Shown here: piece after piece, positions 43,698-52,920 of the stretch | Numbering within the stretch: the stretch's first letter is position 1 | Layout of the letters: each line of letters begins with the position of its first letter | Origin: Novosphingobium cyanobacteriorum | GTDB lineage: Bacteria > Pseudomonadota > Alphaproteobacteria > Sphingomonadales > Sphingomonadaceae | Length of the DNA: 64,000 nt | Assembly: GCF_029436685.1 (NCBI RefSeq) | Contig: NZ_JAROCY010000003.1 | Location: 124,001 to 188,000, forward strand | Direction of reading: 5' to 3' | Notes under the pieces: generated by a model | Told to the model about the DNA's origin: nothing | Seen by the model: only the letters and a program-made list of their open reading frames with translations | Database searches by the model: none | Position numbers and translations under genes: made by a program

Positions 43698-45524
43698 ATG
43701 TCCGCCCAGCAGCGCAATATCGCGATCATCGCCCACGTCGACCATGGCAAGACCACGCTCGTCGACCAGCTCTTCCGCCAGTCCGGCACCTTCCGCGACA
43801 ACCAGCGCGTGGAAGAGCGCGCGATGGATTCCAACGATCTGGAAAAGGAACGCGGGATCACCATCCTTGCCAAGCCGACCTCGATCGAATGGAACGGCGT
43901 GCGCATCAACATCGTCGACACCCCCGGCCACGCCGACTTCGGCGGCGAGGTGGAGCGCATCCTGAGCATGGTGGACGGCGTTATCCTGCTGGTCGACAGC
44001 TCGGAAGGCGCGATGCCGCAGACCAAGTTCGTCACCGGCAAGGCGCTGGCGCTGGGCCTGCGCCCGATCGTGGTGGTCAACAAGGTGGACCGCCCCGACC
44101 AGCGCATCCAGGAAGTGCTCGACGAAGTGTTCGACCTGTTCGTCACGCTCGACGCCAATGACGACCAGCTGGAATTCCCGGTGCTCTACGCTTCGGGCCG
44201 CAATGGCTATGCCAGCACCGACCCCGACGCGCGCGAAGGCACGCTGGATCCGATGTTCCAGCTGATCGTCGATCACGTGCCGCCGCCGAACCTCGATGCC
44301 GAAGCGCCGTTCTCGTTCCTCGCCACGCTGCTGGACCGTGACAACTTCCTCGGTCGCGTGCTGACCGGGCGCGTCCAGTCGGGCGTGATCCGCGTGAACG
44401 ACCCGATCCGCGCGCTCGACATGGATGGCAAGGTCATCGAAACCGGCCGCGCCTCCAAGATCCTTACCTTCCGTGGCCTGGACCGCGTGCCGGTGGACGA
44501 AGCCTTCGCGGGCGACATCATCTCGATCGCCGGCATGACCGTCGCCACCGTGTCGAACACCATCGCCGCGCCGGAAGTGACCGTGCCGATCAAGGCCCAG
44601 CCGATTGATCCGCCGACCCTGTCGATGCGCTTTGCGGTGAACGACAGCCCGATGGCCGGCCGCGAAGGCAGCAAGGTGACCAGCCGCATGATCCGCGACC
44701 GTCTGGAGCGCGAGGCGGAATCCAACGTGGCGATCCGCATCACCGAAAGCGCCGACAAGGACAGCTTCGAAGTGGCGGGCCGCGGCGAACTGCAGCTGGG
44801 CGTGCTGATCGAAACGATGCGTCGCGAAGGCTTCGAACTCGGCATCAGCCGCCCGCGCGTGCTGTTCCAGAAGGACGAGGACGGCAGCCTGCTCGAGCCG
44901 TACGAAACCGTGATGATCGACGTGGACGACGAATACTCGGGCACGGTCGTGGACAAGATGGCGATCCGCAAGGCGGAACTGACCGACATGCGCCCTTCGG
45001 GCGGCGGCAAGACGCGCATCACCTTCTCGGCGCCTTCGCGCGGACTGATCGGCTACCACGGCGAATTCCTTTCGGACACGCGCGGCACCGGCATCATGAA
45101 CCGGCTGTTCGAAAAGTATGGCCCGCACAAGGGCAAGATCGAAGGCCGCAAGAACGGCGTGCTGATCTCCAACGGTACCGGTGAAGCGGTTGCCTATGCC
45201 CTCGGCCCGCTGGAAGAGCGCGGCATCCTGTTCGTGGGTGTGGGCACGCCGCTGTATGAAGGCATGATCATCGGCGAGAACGCCAAGCCGGAAGACCTCG
45301 AGGTCAACCCTATGAAGTCCAAGCAGCTGACGAACTTCCGTTCGAGCGGCAAGGACGACGCCATCCGCCTGACCCCGCCGAAGATCATGACGCTGGAACA
45401 GGCCATCGCCTATATCGACGACGACGAAATGGTCGAAGTGACGCCGAAGTCGATCCGCCTGCGCAAGGCGATCCTCGATCCGAACGAGCGCAAGAAGGCG
45501 TCGCGGAAGAAGGAAGCGGCCTGA
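43698..45524 (+). CDS. typA: Ribosome-associated GTPase TypA/BipA
   Basis: 608 residues. G-domain motifs are AHVDHGKTTLVDQL (G1), RGITILAKPTS (G2), DTPGHADFGGEVER (G3) and VVNKVDRPDQR (G4). The C-terminal part has the EF-G-like domains and GRGELQLGVLIETMRREGFE, ending in the basic NERKKASRKKE. It is a translation factor needed for growth at low temperature or under stress in other bacteria. Starts right after a divergent region shared with a TonB receptor. Confidence 0.95.
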   Translation: MSAQQRNIAIIAHVDHGKTTLVDQLFRQSGTFRDNQRVEERAMDSNDLEKERGITILAKPTSIEWNGVRINIVDTPGHADFGGEVERILSMVDGVILLVDSSEGAMPQTKFVTGKALALGLRPIVVVNKVDRPDQRIQEVLDEVFDLFVTLDANDDQLEFPVLYASGRNGYASTDPDAREGTLDPMFQLIVDHVPPPNLDAEAPFSFLATLLDRDNFLGRVLTGRVQSGVIRVNDPIRALDMDGKVIETGRASKILTFRGLDRVPVDEAFAGDIISIAGMTVATVSNTIAAPEVTVPIKAQPIDPPTLSMRFAVNDSPMAGREGSKVTSRMIRDRLEREAESNVAIRITESADKDSFEVAGRGELQLGVLIETMRREGFELGISRPRVLFQKDEDGSLLEPYETVMIDVDDEYSGTVVDKMAIRKAELTDMRPSGGGKTRITFSAPSRGLIGYHGEFLSDTRGTGIMNRLFEKYGPHKGKIEGRKNGVLISNGTGEAVAYALGPLEERGILFVGVGTPLYEGMIIGENAKPEDLEVNPMKSKQLTNFRSSGKDDAIRLTPPKIMTLEQAIAYIDDDEMVEVTPKSIRLRKAILDPNERKKASRKKEAA

Positions 45525-45534
45525 ACCCGACAGA

Positions 45535-45560
45535 GGCCCCCGCACCGCGGGGGCCTTTTT
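45535..45560 (+). terminator. Rho-independent terminator of typA
   Basis: GGCCCCCGC and GCGGGGGCC form a 9-bp stem with a three-base loop, followed by TTTTT. It lies 11 bases past the typA stop. Confidence 0.92.
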
Positions 45561-45569
45561 CGTTGGCGG

Positions 45570-46283
45570 TCAGGCTTCGTTGATCGAAAGGTCGCCGGTG
45601 CGGCTGGCAAGCTGGGTCCTGCCCGAAAGCGGTGGCGAGAAGGTGGAAGGCCAGCGGGCGCCAATCAGGCGGGACTTGGCAATCCAGGTTACCGACACGC
45701 TGTTCGACTGGTTGCCACCAAGGATGCAGTAGGCCGTCGCGTCTTCGCCAAGGTAGAAGCCGACATGGCCAAGGCCGCTCTGGGGGGACTTGCGATAGAA
45801 CACCATGATCGCCCCGCGGGTCGGCTCGACCGGAATGCCGAACCGGCTCCATGATCGCGCAGCCAGCAAGCCCGAGGGCAGCGGCTCTGCCGGCAGGGTA
45901 GAGCCAATGCAGTGCGCCACGAACAGGCCGCACCACGGTATGTCGTCAGTCGTATAGATCCTGTCCACGCCCAGTTCGTCCGCCCATTCCAGGATGATCG
46001 GATTGCTCCTGCCCGTGGCCGGATCCTCCTTCGTGTTGATCAGGCGCGATGCCTCCGCGAGCCACACCAGCGGCAAGTTGCCCGGATCAGCCGCTGCGCC
46101 AGCCTGACCAATCGCGGCCAGCGCGGCCGCCGTCTGCGGCCCCACCACGCCATCGACCTGCAGCCCCTTGTCCTTCTGGAACGCACGCACGGCGGTGGCG
46201 GTCTGTCGGCCCCAGATGCCGTCGATCGGGCCGGGAAGGTAACCGGCCTTGGTCAGCGCCTCCTGAATGTCTCGAATCTTCAT
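45570..46283 (-). CDS. Peptidoglycan-binding, CHAP-like (TIGR02594-type) protein
   Basis: 237 residues from the ATG at 46283 with GGGAG upstream. The N-terminal peptidoglycan-binding domain is IRDIQEALTKAGYLPGPIDG and TATAVRAFQKDKGLQVDGVVGP. A cysteine peptidase-like domain follows: DDIPWCGLFVAHCIG carries the cysteine and LGHVGFYLGED the histidine. No signal peptide was seen, as in phage-type endolysins or proteins released by other means. Likely a wall hydrolase. Confidence 0.8.
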   Translation of the reverse strand: MKIRDIQEALTKAGYLPGPIDGIWGRQTATAVRAFQKDKGLQVDGVVGPQTAAALAAIGQAGAAADPGNLPLVWLAEASRLINTKEDPATGRSNPIILEWADELGVDRIYTTDDIPWCGLFVAHCIGSTLPAEPLPSGLLAARSWSRFGIPVEPTRGAIMVFYRKSPQSGLGHVGFYLGEDATAYCILGGNQSNSVSVTWIAKSRLIGARWPSTFSPPLSGRTQLASRTGDLSINEA

Positions 46284-46546
46284 CACGATCTCCCCTCGCT
46301 CATGGACGAGCAGGGCCAACGGATCATGATTCCATGTCAGTTCAAACGCCATTGTTACGTTGCACGCGGACAATCAGATCCGGTTTGGCGAACACGCGAT
46401 CTTGTTCATCCTCAGGTTCATTAACCTGAACGGAAGCTGGCAGTTTCATCCCACCCGCATTCAGCCCACCGGGCCTAATCCCATCAGGCACGGCGGCGAA
46501 TCGGACGGGGAATTGCTCCTTTCCGGACCGCCGCAGGAGACTGACC

Positions 46547-46918
46547 ATGTTCACGTTTGCCAAAAAGGCCGCCCTTGCAACCACGCTTGCCGCCACGGCT
46601 CTGGCTACCGCCACGCCGGCATCGGCGCGCGATTACTACGGCCATCACCGCAGCGGTGGTGACACCGCAGGCGCGGCGATCGCCGGGGGCATCATCGGGC
46701 TGGCGCTGGGCGCGATCATCGCATCAAGCGGCAACAACCATCGCAACGACCGCTATGACCGCGACGGTCGGTATTACAACTACAACAACGGGTATTACCG
46801 GAACGACCGCGCCTACCGCAACGACGGCTATCGCGGCGACGACCGCTATGACCGCGACTACTACGAGCGTCGCGGCTATGACGGGCGCGACTATGGCGAC
46901 TACCGCCGCGGCTACTGA
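46547..46918 (+). CDS. Secreted tyrosine-rich, glycine-zipper protein
   Basis: 123 residues: signal peptide (KKAALATTLAATALATATPASA), a glycine-zipper helix (TAGAAIAGGIIGLALGAIIAS), then a tail rich in Asn, Arg, Asp and Tyr (NDRYDRDGRYYNYNNGYYRN). Probably in the periplasm or outer membrane. Paralogue of the protein at 47846-48214. Function unknown. Confidence 0.75.
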   Translation: MFTFAKKAALATTLAATALATATPASARDYYGHHRSGGDTAGAAIAGGIIGLALGAIIASSGNNHRNDRYDRDGRYYNYNNGYYRNDRAYRNDGYRGDDRYDRDYYERRGYDGRDYGDYRRGY

Positions 46919-46941
46919 TCCGGCCGATCAAGGACAAAGGA

Positions 46942-46971
46942 GGGCCCCGGCAGTTCGCATTGCCGGGGCCC
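46942..46971 (+). terminator. Strong hairpin between convergent genes
   Basis: GGGCCCCGGCA and TGCCGGGGCCC make an 11-bp perfect stem with an eight-base loop, 23 bases past the stop of the tyrosine-rich gene. The T-run is weak; it may serve both strands. Confidence 0.7.
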
Positions 46972-46993
46972 TTGCCTTGCGGCGCTCACAATC

Positions 46994-47626
46994 TCAGTAG
47001 TCGGCCCCACCCCAGTTGCGCGGCGGCTGCCGGTTGCTCTCGTCCATCTGCGCGGCCATCTGCATCGGCTGATCGCCACTGTCAGCCCGGCCTGCTCCGC
47101 CCGAGAACTTGGTGAACTCTTCGCCAAACCGGCGCGTCAGCATGGCATCCTCACCTGTCGGGATCGAGCGGCGCAGCTCGGGAAACCAGGTGCCTTCCTC
47201 TTCATACATGTGGTGCAGCACCGCGCCCTTGATATGCTCCAGCTTCTCGCGCCATTCGTCGCTCATCGGGTCCAGCTTTTCCAGGTGCGCCATCTGCACC
47301 TTGGTCAGGGACTGCTCTTCATAGGCCATCGTGGCGTGGCTCTTTTCGCCATGTTCGGTCAGCGCCGGATAGAGAATGACCTCCTCTGCGGCGGCATGCG
47401 CGTTGAGCACCATGGCAAGCTGCCTGAACGCCGAAAGCTTTTCCGCAGCCGTTGCTGCATTGGCAGCCAGGCCGAAGCATGATTCGATGCGGCGGTGATG
47501 GTCCAGCGCGAGGGAAAGCCAGTCGCCATCCTTGGCGAGCGTCTCCGCGCTGCGACGCGCGGTGGCGCGGTCCTCCTCGCTTTCAGGCGGCGTGATTGCG
47601 GCGGCAATGCGATCAAGAAATGACAT
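46994..47626 (-). CDS. Hemerythrin-domain (HHE) protein
   Basis: 210 residues from the ATG at 47626. The di-iron type ligands are visible in helices: LALDHHRRIESCF, LNAHAAAEEVILYPAL and VLHHMYEEEGTWFPEL. These proteins bind a di-iron centre and often respond to oxygen, nitric oxide or oxidative stress. The C-terminal 60 residues are polar and low in complexity (ESNRQPPRNWGG). It sits between the two tyrosine-rich secreted proteins. Confidence 0.87.
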   Translation of the reverse strand: MSFLDRIAAAITPPESEEDRATARRSAETLAKDGDWLSLALDHHRRIESCFGLAANAATAAEKLSAFRQLAMVLNAHAAAEEVILYPALTEHGEKSHATMAYEEQSLTKVQMAHLEKLDPMSDEWREKLEHIKGAVLHHMYEEEGTWFPELRRSIPTGEDAMLTRRFGEEFTKFSGGAGRADSGDQPMQMAAQMDESNRQPPRNWGGADY

Positions 47627-47845
47627 GAGTGTTCTCCGGTGGGTTTGCTCCACCGGCAGAGCGGATGGCCCCGCCCCACTGTTCCGCCCACAGTCGCCCT
47701 ATCAGCCGGACCGCCGCATCCCTGCGTCCGGATGCAGCGAGATTAACATGGGTTTCAGCACCGGTTCAGCCGATCATGCTACACCTTCCACATACCCCCC
47801 GGATCTGCGCCAAGCAGCATTGGTGGGCATGATCGGAGACAAGCC

Positions 47846-48214
47846 ATGAACCTGATCGGAAAGGGCATTCTCGGCACCGCGATGGCGGCGGCCACGCTCG
47901 CCACCGCAGCGCCGGCACAGGCGCACGATGGATGGGGACGCCGTGGTGGCGGAAACGATGCGGCGATCGCCATTGGCGCCGGCATTGTCGGCCTTGCCAT
48001 CGGCGCAGCCATCGCTTCGGACAATCGCGACCGCGACTACTATTACGACCGTGGATACTACCCCCGCTATCGCGGTGGCTACTACTATCGCAGCTACCCG
48101 GCCTATCCGCGCGGCTATTACCGCAACGACGACTGGCGTTATCGCGAATGGCGGCAGCATGAACGCTGGGAGCGCCGCCACCATGACCTCTATCGCGGTC
48201 GCTACGGCTGGTAA
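47846..48214 (+). CDS. Secreted tyrosine-rich, glycine-zipper protein (paralogue)
   Basis: 122 residues: signal peptide (GTAMAAATLATAAPAQA), a glycine-zipper segment (IAIGAGIVGLAIGAAIAS), then an Arg/Tyr-rich tail (YYYDRGYYPRYRGGYYYRSY). Same plan as the protein at 46547-46918, so the two are probable duplicates separated by the hemerythrin gene. Function unknown. Confidence 0.75.
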   Translation: MNLIGKGILGTAMAAATLATAAPAQAHDGWGRRGGGNDAAIAIGAGIVGLAIGAAIASDNRDRDYYYDRGYYPRYRGGYYYRSYPAYPRGYYRNDDWRYREWRQHERWERRHHDLYRGRYGW

Positions 48215-48255
48215 TTCATTCCGCCGCCCCCTCGCCAAGCGCGGCGGGGGCGGCT

Positions 48256-49482
48256 ATGGGCGCGGCGATGGCCGGAAACGATCTCCCTGAAGCCGCTGCC
48301 CCCGAAGCTGCCCCCCTTGCCCTGTCGGGAGCCCCGCTCGCGGGCCTGCGGGTGGCGCTGTTCAGCGGAAACTACAACTACGTGCGCGATGGCGCCAACC
48401 AGGCGCTGAACCGCCTTGTCGGCTATCTGCTGCGCCAGGGCGCGGCCGTGCGCGTCTATGCGCCCGTGGTGGAAAAGCCCGCGTTCGAACCCACCGGCGA
48501 TCTTGTCGCCGTGCCCGCCATTCCCGTGCCCGGTCGGGCAGAATACCGCATTCCGGTGGCGCTATCGCCCCGCGTGCGCCGCGATCTCGCTGCCTTTGCG
48601 CCCAACGTCGTCCACGTCGCCTCGCCCGATGTGACCGCCCATCGCGCGGTCACCTGGGCGCGCCGGCGCGGCATCCCGGTGCTTTCCAGCGTCCACACCC
48701 GCTTCGACACCTATCCCCGTTACTACAACATGGCGTGGATCGAACCGGCGCTCACGGCGATGCTTCGCCGGTTCTATCGCCGCTGCGACGCGCTGGTCGC
48801 GCCTTCGGAATCGATGGCGCAAGTGCTGCGCGAAGAGCGGATGAACTATGACATCTCGCTGTGGTCGCGCGGCGTGGATCGCGAAATCTTCAATCCCGGC
48901 CGGCGTGATCTCGCCTGGCGGCGGGGGCTGGGCATCGCCGATGACGAGATCGCCGTCGGCTTCCTCGGCCGGCTGGTGATGGAAAAGGGGCTGGATGTCT
49001 TTGCCGATGCGGTCGACGAGCTGGTCTCGCGCGGCATTGCGCACAAAGTGCTGGTGATCGGCCAGGGCCCGGCCCGCGCGTGGTTTGAAGCGCGCCTGCC
49101 CAATGCCGTGTTCGCCGGCTTCCAGGCAGGGTCAGACCTTGGCCGCGCCGTGGCAAGCATGGACGTGCTGTTCAACCCTTCAATCACCGAAACCTTCGGC
49201 AATGTGACGCTGGAAGCCATGGCCTGTGCCATCCCGGTCGTCGCGGCAGAAGCCACGGGCAGCGAAAGCCTGGTCGAACAGGGCATCAATGGCCGCCTCG
49301 TCCGCCCCGGCGCGATCCACGCCTTTGCCGAGGCGCTGCGCGGCTATATCGAGGATGCGGACCTGCGCGCCAGGCATGGCGCGGCGGGCGAGCGCCGCAG
49401 CCTGGATTTCAGCTGGGACCGCATCAACCAGGCCGTGGCCGATACCTATCAGCGCCTGATCCGCCAGCGGGCCAAGCGCTGA
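48256..49482 (+). CDS. Glycosyltransferase family 4 (GT-B) protein
   Basis: 408 residues; an ATG at 48268 is an alternative start. The N-terminal Rossmann half has VALFSGNYNYVRDGANQALNRLV and SVHTRFDTYPRYYNM. The C-terminal nucleotide-sugar half has VGFLGRLVMEKGLDVFADAV and the conserved ETFGNVTLEAMACAIPVVA with the catalytic glutamates. Similar enzymes transfer mannose or other hexoses to membrane lipids (the MgtA-like group). In sphingomonads a glycolipid target is plausible but not shown. Confidence 0.85.
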   Translation: MGAAMAGNDLPEAAAPEAAPLALSGAPLAGLRVALFSGNYNYVRDGANQALNRLVGYLLRQGAAVRVYAPVVEKPAFEPTGDLVAVPAIPVPGRAEYRIPVALSPRVRRDLAAFAPNVVHVASPDVTAHRAVTWARRRGIPVLSSVHTRFDTYPRYYNMAWIEPALTAMLRRFYRRCDALVAPSESMAQVLREERMNYDISLWSRGVDREIFNPGRRDLAWRRGLGIADDEIAVGFLGRLVMEKGLDVFADAVDELVSRGIAHKVLVIGQGPARAWFEARLPNAVFAGFQAGSDLGRAVASMDVLFNPSITETFGNVTLEAMACAIPVVAAEATGSESLVEQGINGRLVRPGAIHAFAEALRGYIEDADLRARHGAAGERRSLDFSWDRINQAVADTYQRLIRQRAKR

Positions 49483-49488
49483 CCGGCG

Positions 49489-51912
49489 CTACAGCGAAAA
49501 CACGAAGTCCTGCGCGGTCAGATCCGCCAGCAACACGTTTTCCAGCCGCAGTTGCAGATCAGGCGCGAAATCGAGCACCACCGTGCTGCCATCCTGCCGC
49601 GCCACGGCCATGACCTGCACCAGCGTGGTATAGCCGGACAGGTTCACCAGGATGCGATCCTCGATACCACCGGCGGTGAAATCGAGAATGCGGTCGCTGC
49701 CGGAGCCGGCCCCGATATAGAACCCGTCATCGCCGGTGCGCCCGATGAGAACATCGTTGCCACCTGCGCCGTCGATGTAATCGCCGTTTCCGCCGCCATC
49801 GATGCGGTTCACCGCCCCGTCGCCATAGAGCGCGTCGCTGGCCTCGCCTCCGCGCAGGTTCTCGAAGCCGGTGAACGTGTCCCCCTGCGCATCGCCCAGC
49901 AGACCCCGTCCGTCGGCAAGGCTGACCGAGATGGACTGTCCATGGCCAGCATAGCTCAGCGTATCGCGCCCCGCTCCGCCATCCATCGTGTCTGCGCCCG
50001 CGCCGCCGACGATCACGTCGTCGCCCTCGCCGCCCGCAAGCATGTCGTCATTGGCCATGCCGCGCAGCAGGTTGCGCAGGCCGTCGCCGGTCAGGACATC
50101 CGCATGGGCAGATCCGGCGAGGTTCTCGATCGAAGTCCAGCTGTCACCCGCAGCATCCCCGCCAGAGGCCGTGCCGGCGGCAAGATCCACCACCACCGCC
50201 TCGGACGATCCGCCATAATCGAGGATGTCGCTGCCATCGCCGCCGGCGAGAACGTCTCCGCCGGCACCGCCGATAAGGATGTCAGCGCCCTCGCGACCGT
50301 CAAGGTGATCTGCGCCGTCACCGCCGGCCAGCCGGTTCGCCCCTTCACTACCACCAAGCGTGTCATCCAGAGCGCTTCCGATCACGCCGCCAATACCGTC
50401 CAGCGTGTCACCCTCTGCATCGCCGCCCTGCGCGGTGCCCGTGGCCAGATCGACCGTTACCGCCAGCGCCGATCCTGCATAGCTGGCGGAGTCCTGCCCG
50501 CCACCGCCGACAAGAACATCCGCCCCGGCTCCCCCCAGCAGCACGTCATTGCCCAATCCGCCGTCAAGCTGATCCGCACCGGCGCCCCCGGCAAGCGTGT
50601 TCGCCCGGCCATCTCCGGTGAGCACGTCGTCATGCGCGCTGCCTCGCAGCCCTTCGATGGACAGCAGCGTATCGCCCTCGGCGTCTCCGCCCGACGCCGC
50701 ACCCGTGGCAAGGTTCACCTGCACCCCGGAAAGCGATCGGGCATAGGAGGCAGTATCCTTGCCAACGCCGCCTTCTATTCGATCACCGTCTGCGCCGCCT
50801 TCCAGCAGATCGGCGCCGTCTGCGCCGCGCAGGGTGTCCTGCCCACCGAGACCGAAGAGGCGGTCAACGCCCGCTGCCCCAGAGATTACGTTGCCAATGG
50901 CGTTGCCGTAGCCAATGAAAACGCCCTCGGCGTCGAGGTTAGTCAGATCCTCGACATTTTGCTGGATAGCATAGCGGTGCAGCCCGAATGCACGCGCCTC
51001 GTCCACGCCTTCACCCGCAAGTTCGACAATGACGTCACCCAGGCTATCCACCACGAAGGAATCGTCGCCACTGCCGCCTGCCATGCGATCCGCGCCAGAG
51101 CCGCCGTCGAGCAGGTCTGCACCCTCGCCGCCCACCAGCTGGTCTGCGCCCTGATAGCCAAAGAGCCTGTCGTTTCCGCCCTGTCCAGAAAGCAGGTTGT
51201 CCGAACCGTTGCCGTCGATGCGATTATGCTGCCCGTTGCCCGTGCCATCCAGCGCCGTTGCAATGACCAGGCTCAGGTCTTCTACTTCATCGGGCAGGCT
51301 ATAGCTTACCGTTGCGAATACGAGCTCGTAGCCACCTCCTGCCAGCTCCTCGATGCGATCCCCCGCCGCATCGACGTCATAGAGATCGTCCCCTGCACCG
51401 CCGCGCATCGTGTCATCGCCGGCGCCACCCGTCAGGCGGTCGGCCCCTTCGCCTCCATCCATCGCGTCGGCACCATCGCCGCCATCCAATACGTCGTTGT
51501 CCGCGCCGCCTGAAAGCTCATCGTCTCCGGCCCCGCCGATCACGATATCCACGCCATCCCCGCCTGCCAGAATCTTCGCCTCACCAGCCAGCCCGGCATT
51601 CAGCACGTGCCACCGCACACTGGCAGATTCGCCACTGAAGCTGTTGAACGCGGTGAAGTCGAGCGTTCCGTCAGAGACAGTCTCGCCTGGCGCAAAGCCG
51701 ATATAGATCAGGCCAAAACCGCTATCCCATCCATCCCCGGATGTTCCAACCTGGCTGGCGACCTGATCGTAATAGCTGAAACTCCATTGCGTTGCGGCAA
51801 AGTATTCAAAGGTTTCAGGATCAGTGTAGGGCGGAATGTAATAGTCTGCCGACACGTCGAATTGGCCCGACACGCGATCGATCGTGTAGCCTAATGCAAC
51901 CGTTCCTGCCAT
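49489..51912 (-). CDS. RTX (hemolysin-type calcium-binding repeat) protein
   Basis: 807 residues. About 110 unique N-terminal residues are followed by many nonapeptide repeats of GGxGxDxLx type (GGDGVDIVIGGAGDDELSGG and on), in at least seven blocks. Three similar spacer modules of ASYAGSALAVTVDLATGTAQ type separate some of them. The C-terminus (DRILDFTAGGIEDRILVNLS, then DFVFSL) is the usual end for type I secretion. Each repeat half-turn binds calcium outside the cell. No catalytic domain and no secretion genes are seen beside it. Adhesin, S-layer-like or enzyme-scaffold roles are possible. Confidence 0.88.
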   Translation of the reverse strand: MAGTVALGYTIDRVSGQFDVSADYYIPPYTDPETFEYFAATQWSFSYYDQVASQVGTSGDGWDSGFGLIYIGFAPGETVSDGTLDFTAFNSFSGESASVRWHVLNAGLAGEAKILAGGDGVDIVIGGAGDDELSGGADNDVLDGGDGADAMDGGEGADRLTGGAGDDTMRGGAGDDLYDVDAAGDRIEELAGGGYELVFATVSYSLPDEVEDLSLVIATALDGTGNGQHNRIDGNGSDNLLSGQGGNDRLFGYQGADQLVGGEGADLLDGGSGADRMAGGSGDDSFVVDSLGDVIVELAGEGVDEARAFGLHRYAIQQNVEDLTNLDAEGVFIGYGNAIGNVISGAAGVDRLFGLGGQDTLRGADGADLLEGGADGDRIEGGVGKDTASYARSLSGVQVNLATGAASGGDAEGDTLLSIEGLRGSAHDDVLTGDGRANTLAGGAGADQLDGGLGNDVLLGGAGADVLVGGGGQDSASYAGSALAVTVDLATGTAQGGDAEGDTLDGIGGVIGSALDDTLGGSEGANRLAGGDGADHLDGREGADILIGGAGGDVLAGGDGSDILDYGGSSEAVVVDLAAGTASGGDAAGDSWTSIENLAGSAHADVLTGDGLRNLLRGMANDDMLAGGEGDDVIVGGAGADTMDGGAGRDTLSYAGHGQSISVSLADGRGLLGDAQGDTFTGFENLRGGEASDALYGDGAVNRIDGGGNGDYIDGAGGNDVLIGRTGDDGFYIGAGSGSDRILDFTAGGIEDRILVNLSGYTTLVQVMAVARQDGSTVVLDFAPDLQLRLENVLLADLTAQDFVFSL

Positions 51913-52063
51913 TTTACTCTCCCCCGCGCTGCGACCCGGGAGCGCAAAAAGGCGCTGCCGCCCGCGCCGAAGCGACAGCCGGCTAGTCGCCTAGGAAAAG
52001 CATGCATAGTAAAACTACGTAATCCATCCCTGACTGGTCAATCAGGGCGGAGACGTGCCGGAT

Positions 52064-52519
52064 TCACGCCAGAACGCTGGCCCGCTTCATGCGGCTGGCA
52101 TAAACCAGTTGCAGGATCAGCGCGATCCAGATCGTGCCCACCACGGCCAGCGGCGGCGGAAAGGGCGGCTTGAGAAACAGAGTCTCATAGCCCTGGCTAA
52201 CCGCCAGCCCGAACAACGAAGCAGCAAAGGCCGTTACCGCATGGCGGGACCGCGCCAGCAGCAGCACCGACCCGGCAAGTGAACCCCATACGCCCAAGGC
52301 CCAGAACGCCGTAAGCCAGGCCGGGAAAGACGCCATGTAGTCGACCGTCTCCTGCCCCATTCCCATCTGGGCGAGGTAGGTTTCCGGCGAAGTCTTCGAC
52401 ATCACGTAGTCATAGCAGCCGAAGGCATTCCACAGCAGGCCGACCGTGCCGATGACCCACAGGTGCCAAGGCGCCGGGCTTGCTACGGGTGCAGTGGGTG
52501 CGGTTTCACCGAGTTCCAT
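52064..52519 (-). CDS. Hypothetical four-helix membrane protein
   Basis: 151 residues with about four membrane helices (LWVIGTVGLLWNAFGCYDYV; WLTAFWALGVWGSLAGSVLLL; AVTAFAASLFGLAVSQGYE; VVGTIWIALILQLVYAS). The segment WNAFGCYDYVMSKTSPETYL is a recognisable start seen in other sphingomonads but has no assigned function. No operon partner. Confidence 0.65.
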   Translation of the reverse strand: MELGETAPTAPVASPAPWHLWVIGTVGLLWNAFGCYDYVMSKTSPETYLAQMGMGQETVDYMASFPAWLTAFWALGVWGSLAGSVLLLARSRHAVTAFAASLFGLAVSQGYETLFLKPPFPPPLAVVGTIWIALILQLVYASRMKRASVLA

Positions 52520-52599
52520 CGCAATCTCCCCCTTGCGATCGCCCGGATGTGGGCCGGGGGAGACTACGCCTATCCGGCTTTACCCGCAACCGCCGCCGA

Positions 52600-52920
52600 T
52601 CACGCGTCCACCCAGGGGTAGCTGAGCGGGGCTTCGCGGAAGGCGAAGCGATCCACGTGGCGTGCCACTGCGCCCTTTAGCCCTTCCAGCTGTGCCGGTT
52701 CACTAGCCGTGATCGTGCAGACCAGCGCCTCGGGCTCGGCGGTAAAGGTCACCATGGCGTCACCAGCCCAGGTTGCGCCGCGCGCATCGCGGGGGAACAC
52801 GATGCGCCCCTGCGTGGCGTCGAAGCTGACTTCAAGGTTGTGTTCCCAGTGCTTGCACACCTGTTGCAGGTATCTGCTGGCGCTGGTGGTGGGAATGCGG
52901 GCGGTACTTTGCGTGCTCAT
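52600..52920 (-). CDS. DUF2218-family protein
   Basis: 106 residues. TSASRYLQQVCKHWEHNLEV and an end like VARHVDRFAFREAPLSYPW mark DUF2218, small proteins commonly found near siderophore or ABC transport and PadR genes. Function unknown. Its start overlaps the padR-type gene stop by four bases, so the two are made together. Confidence 0.85.
   Translation of the reverse strand: MSTQSTARIPTTSASRYLQQVCKHWEHNLEVSFDATQGRIVFPRDARGATWAGDAMVTFTAEPEALVCTITASEPAQLEGLKGAVARHVDRFAFREAPLSYPWVDA

Noticed and set aside
40641-45545. Stop-free minus-strand frame of over 1600 codons across typA and the TonB receptor
   Set aside because: Only the part from 43364 downward looks like protein (signal peptide, plug, barrel). 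The rest is antisense to typA and has the composition of a GC-rich shadow frame.
49552-51513. Long plus-strand frame opposite the RTX gene
   Set aside because: It mirrors the repetitive RTX coding strand. The translation is repetitive without domain features, while the minus strand shows clear GGxGxD repeats.
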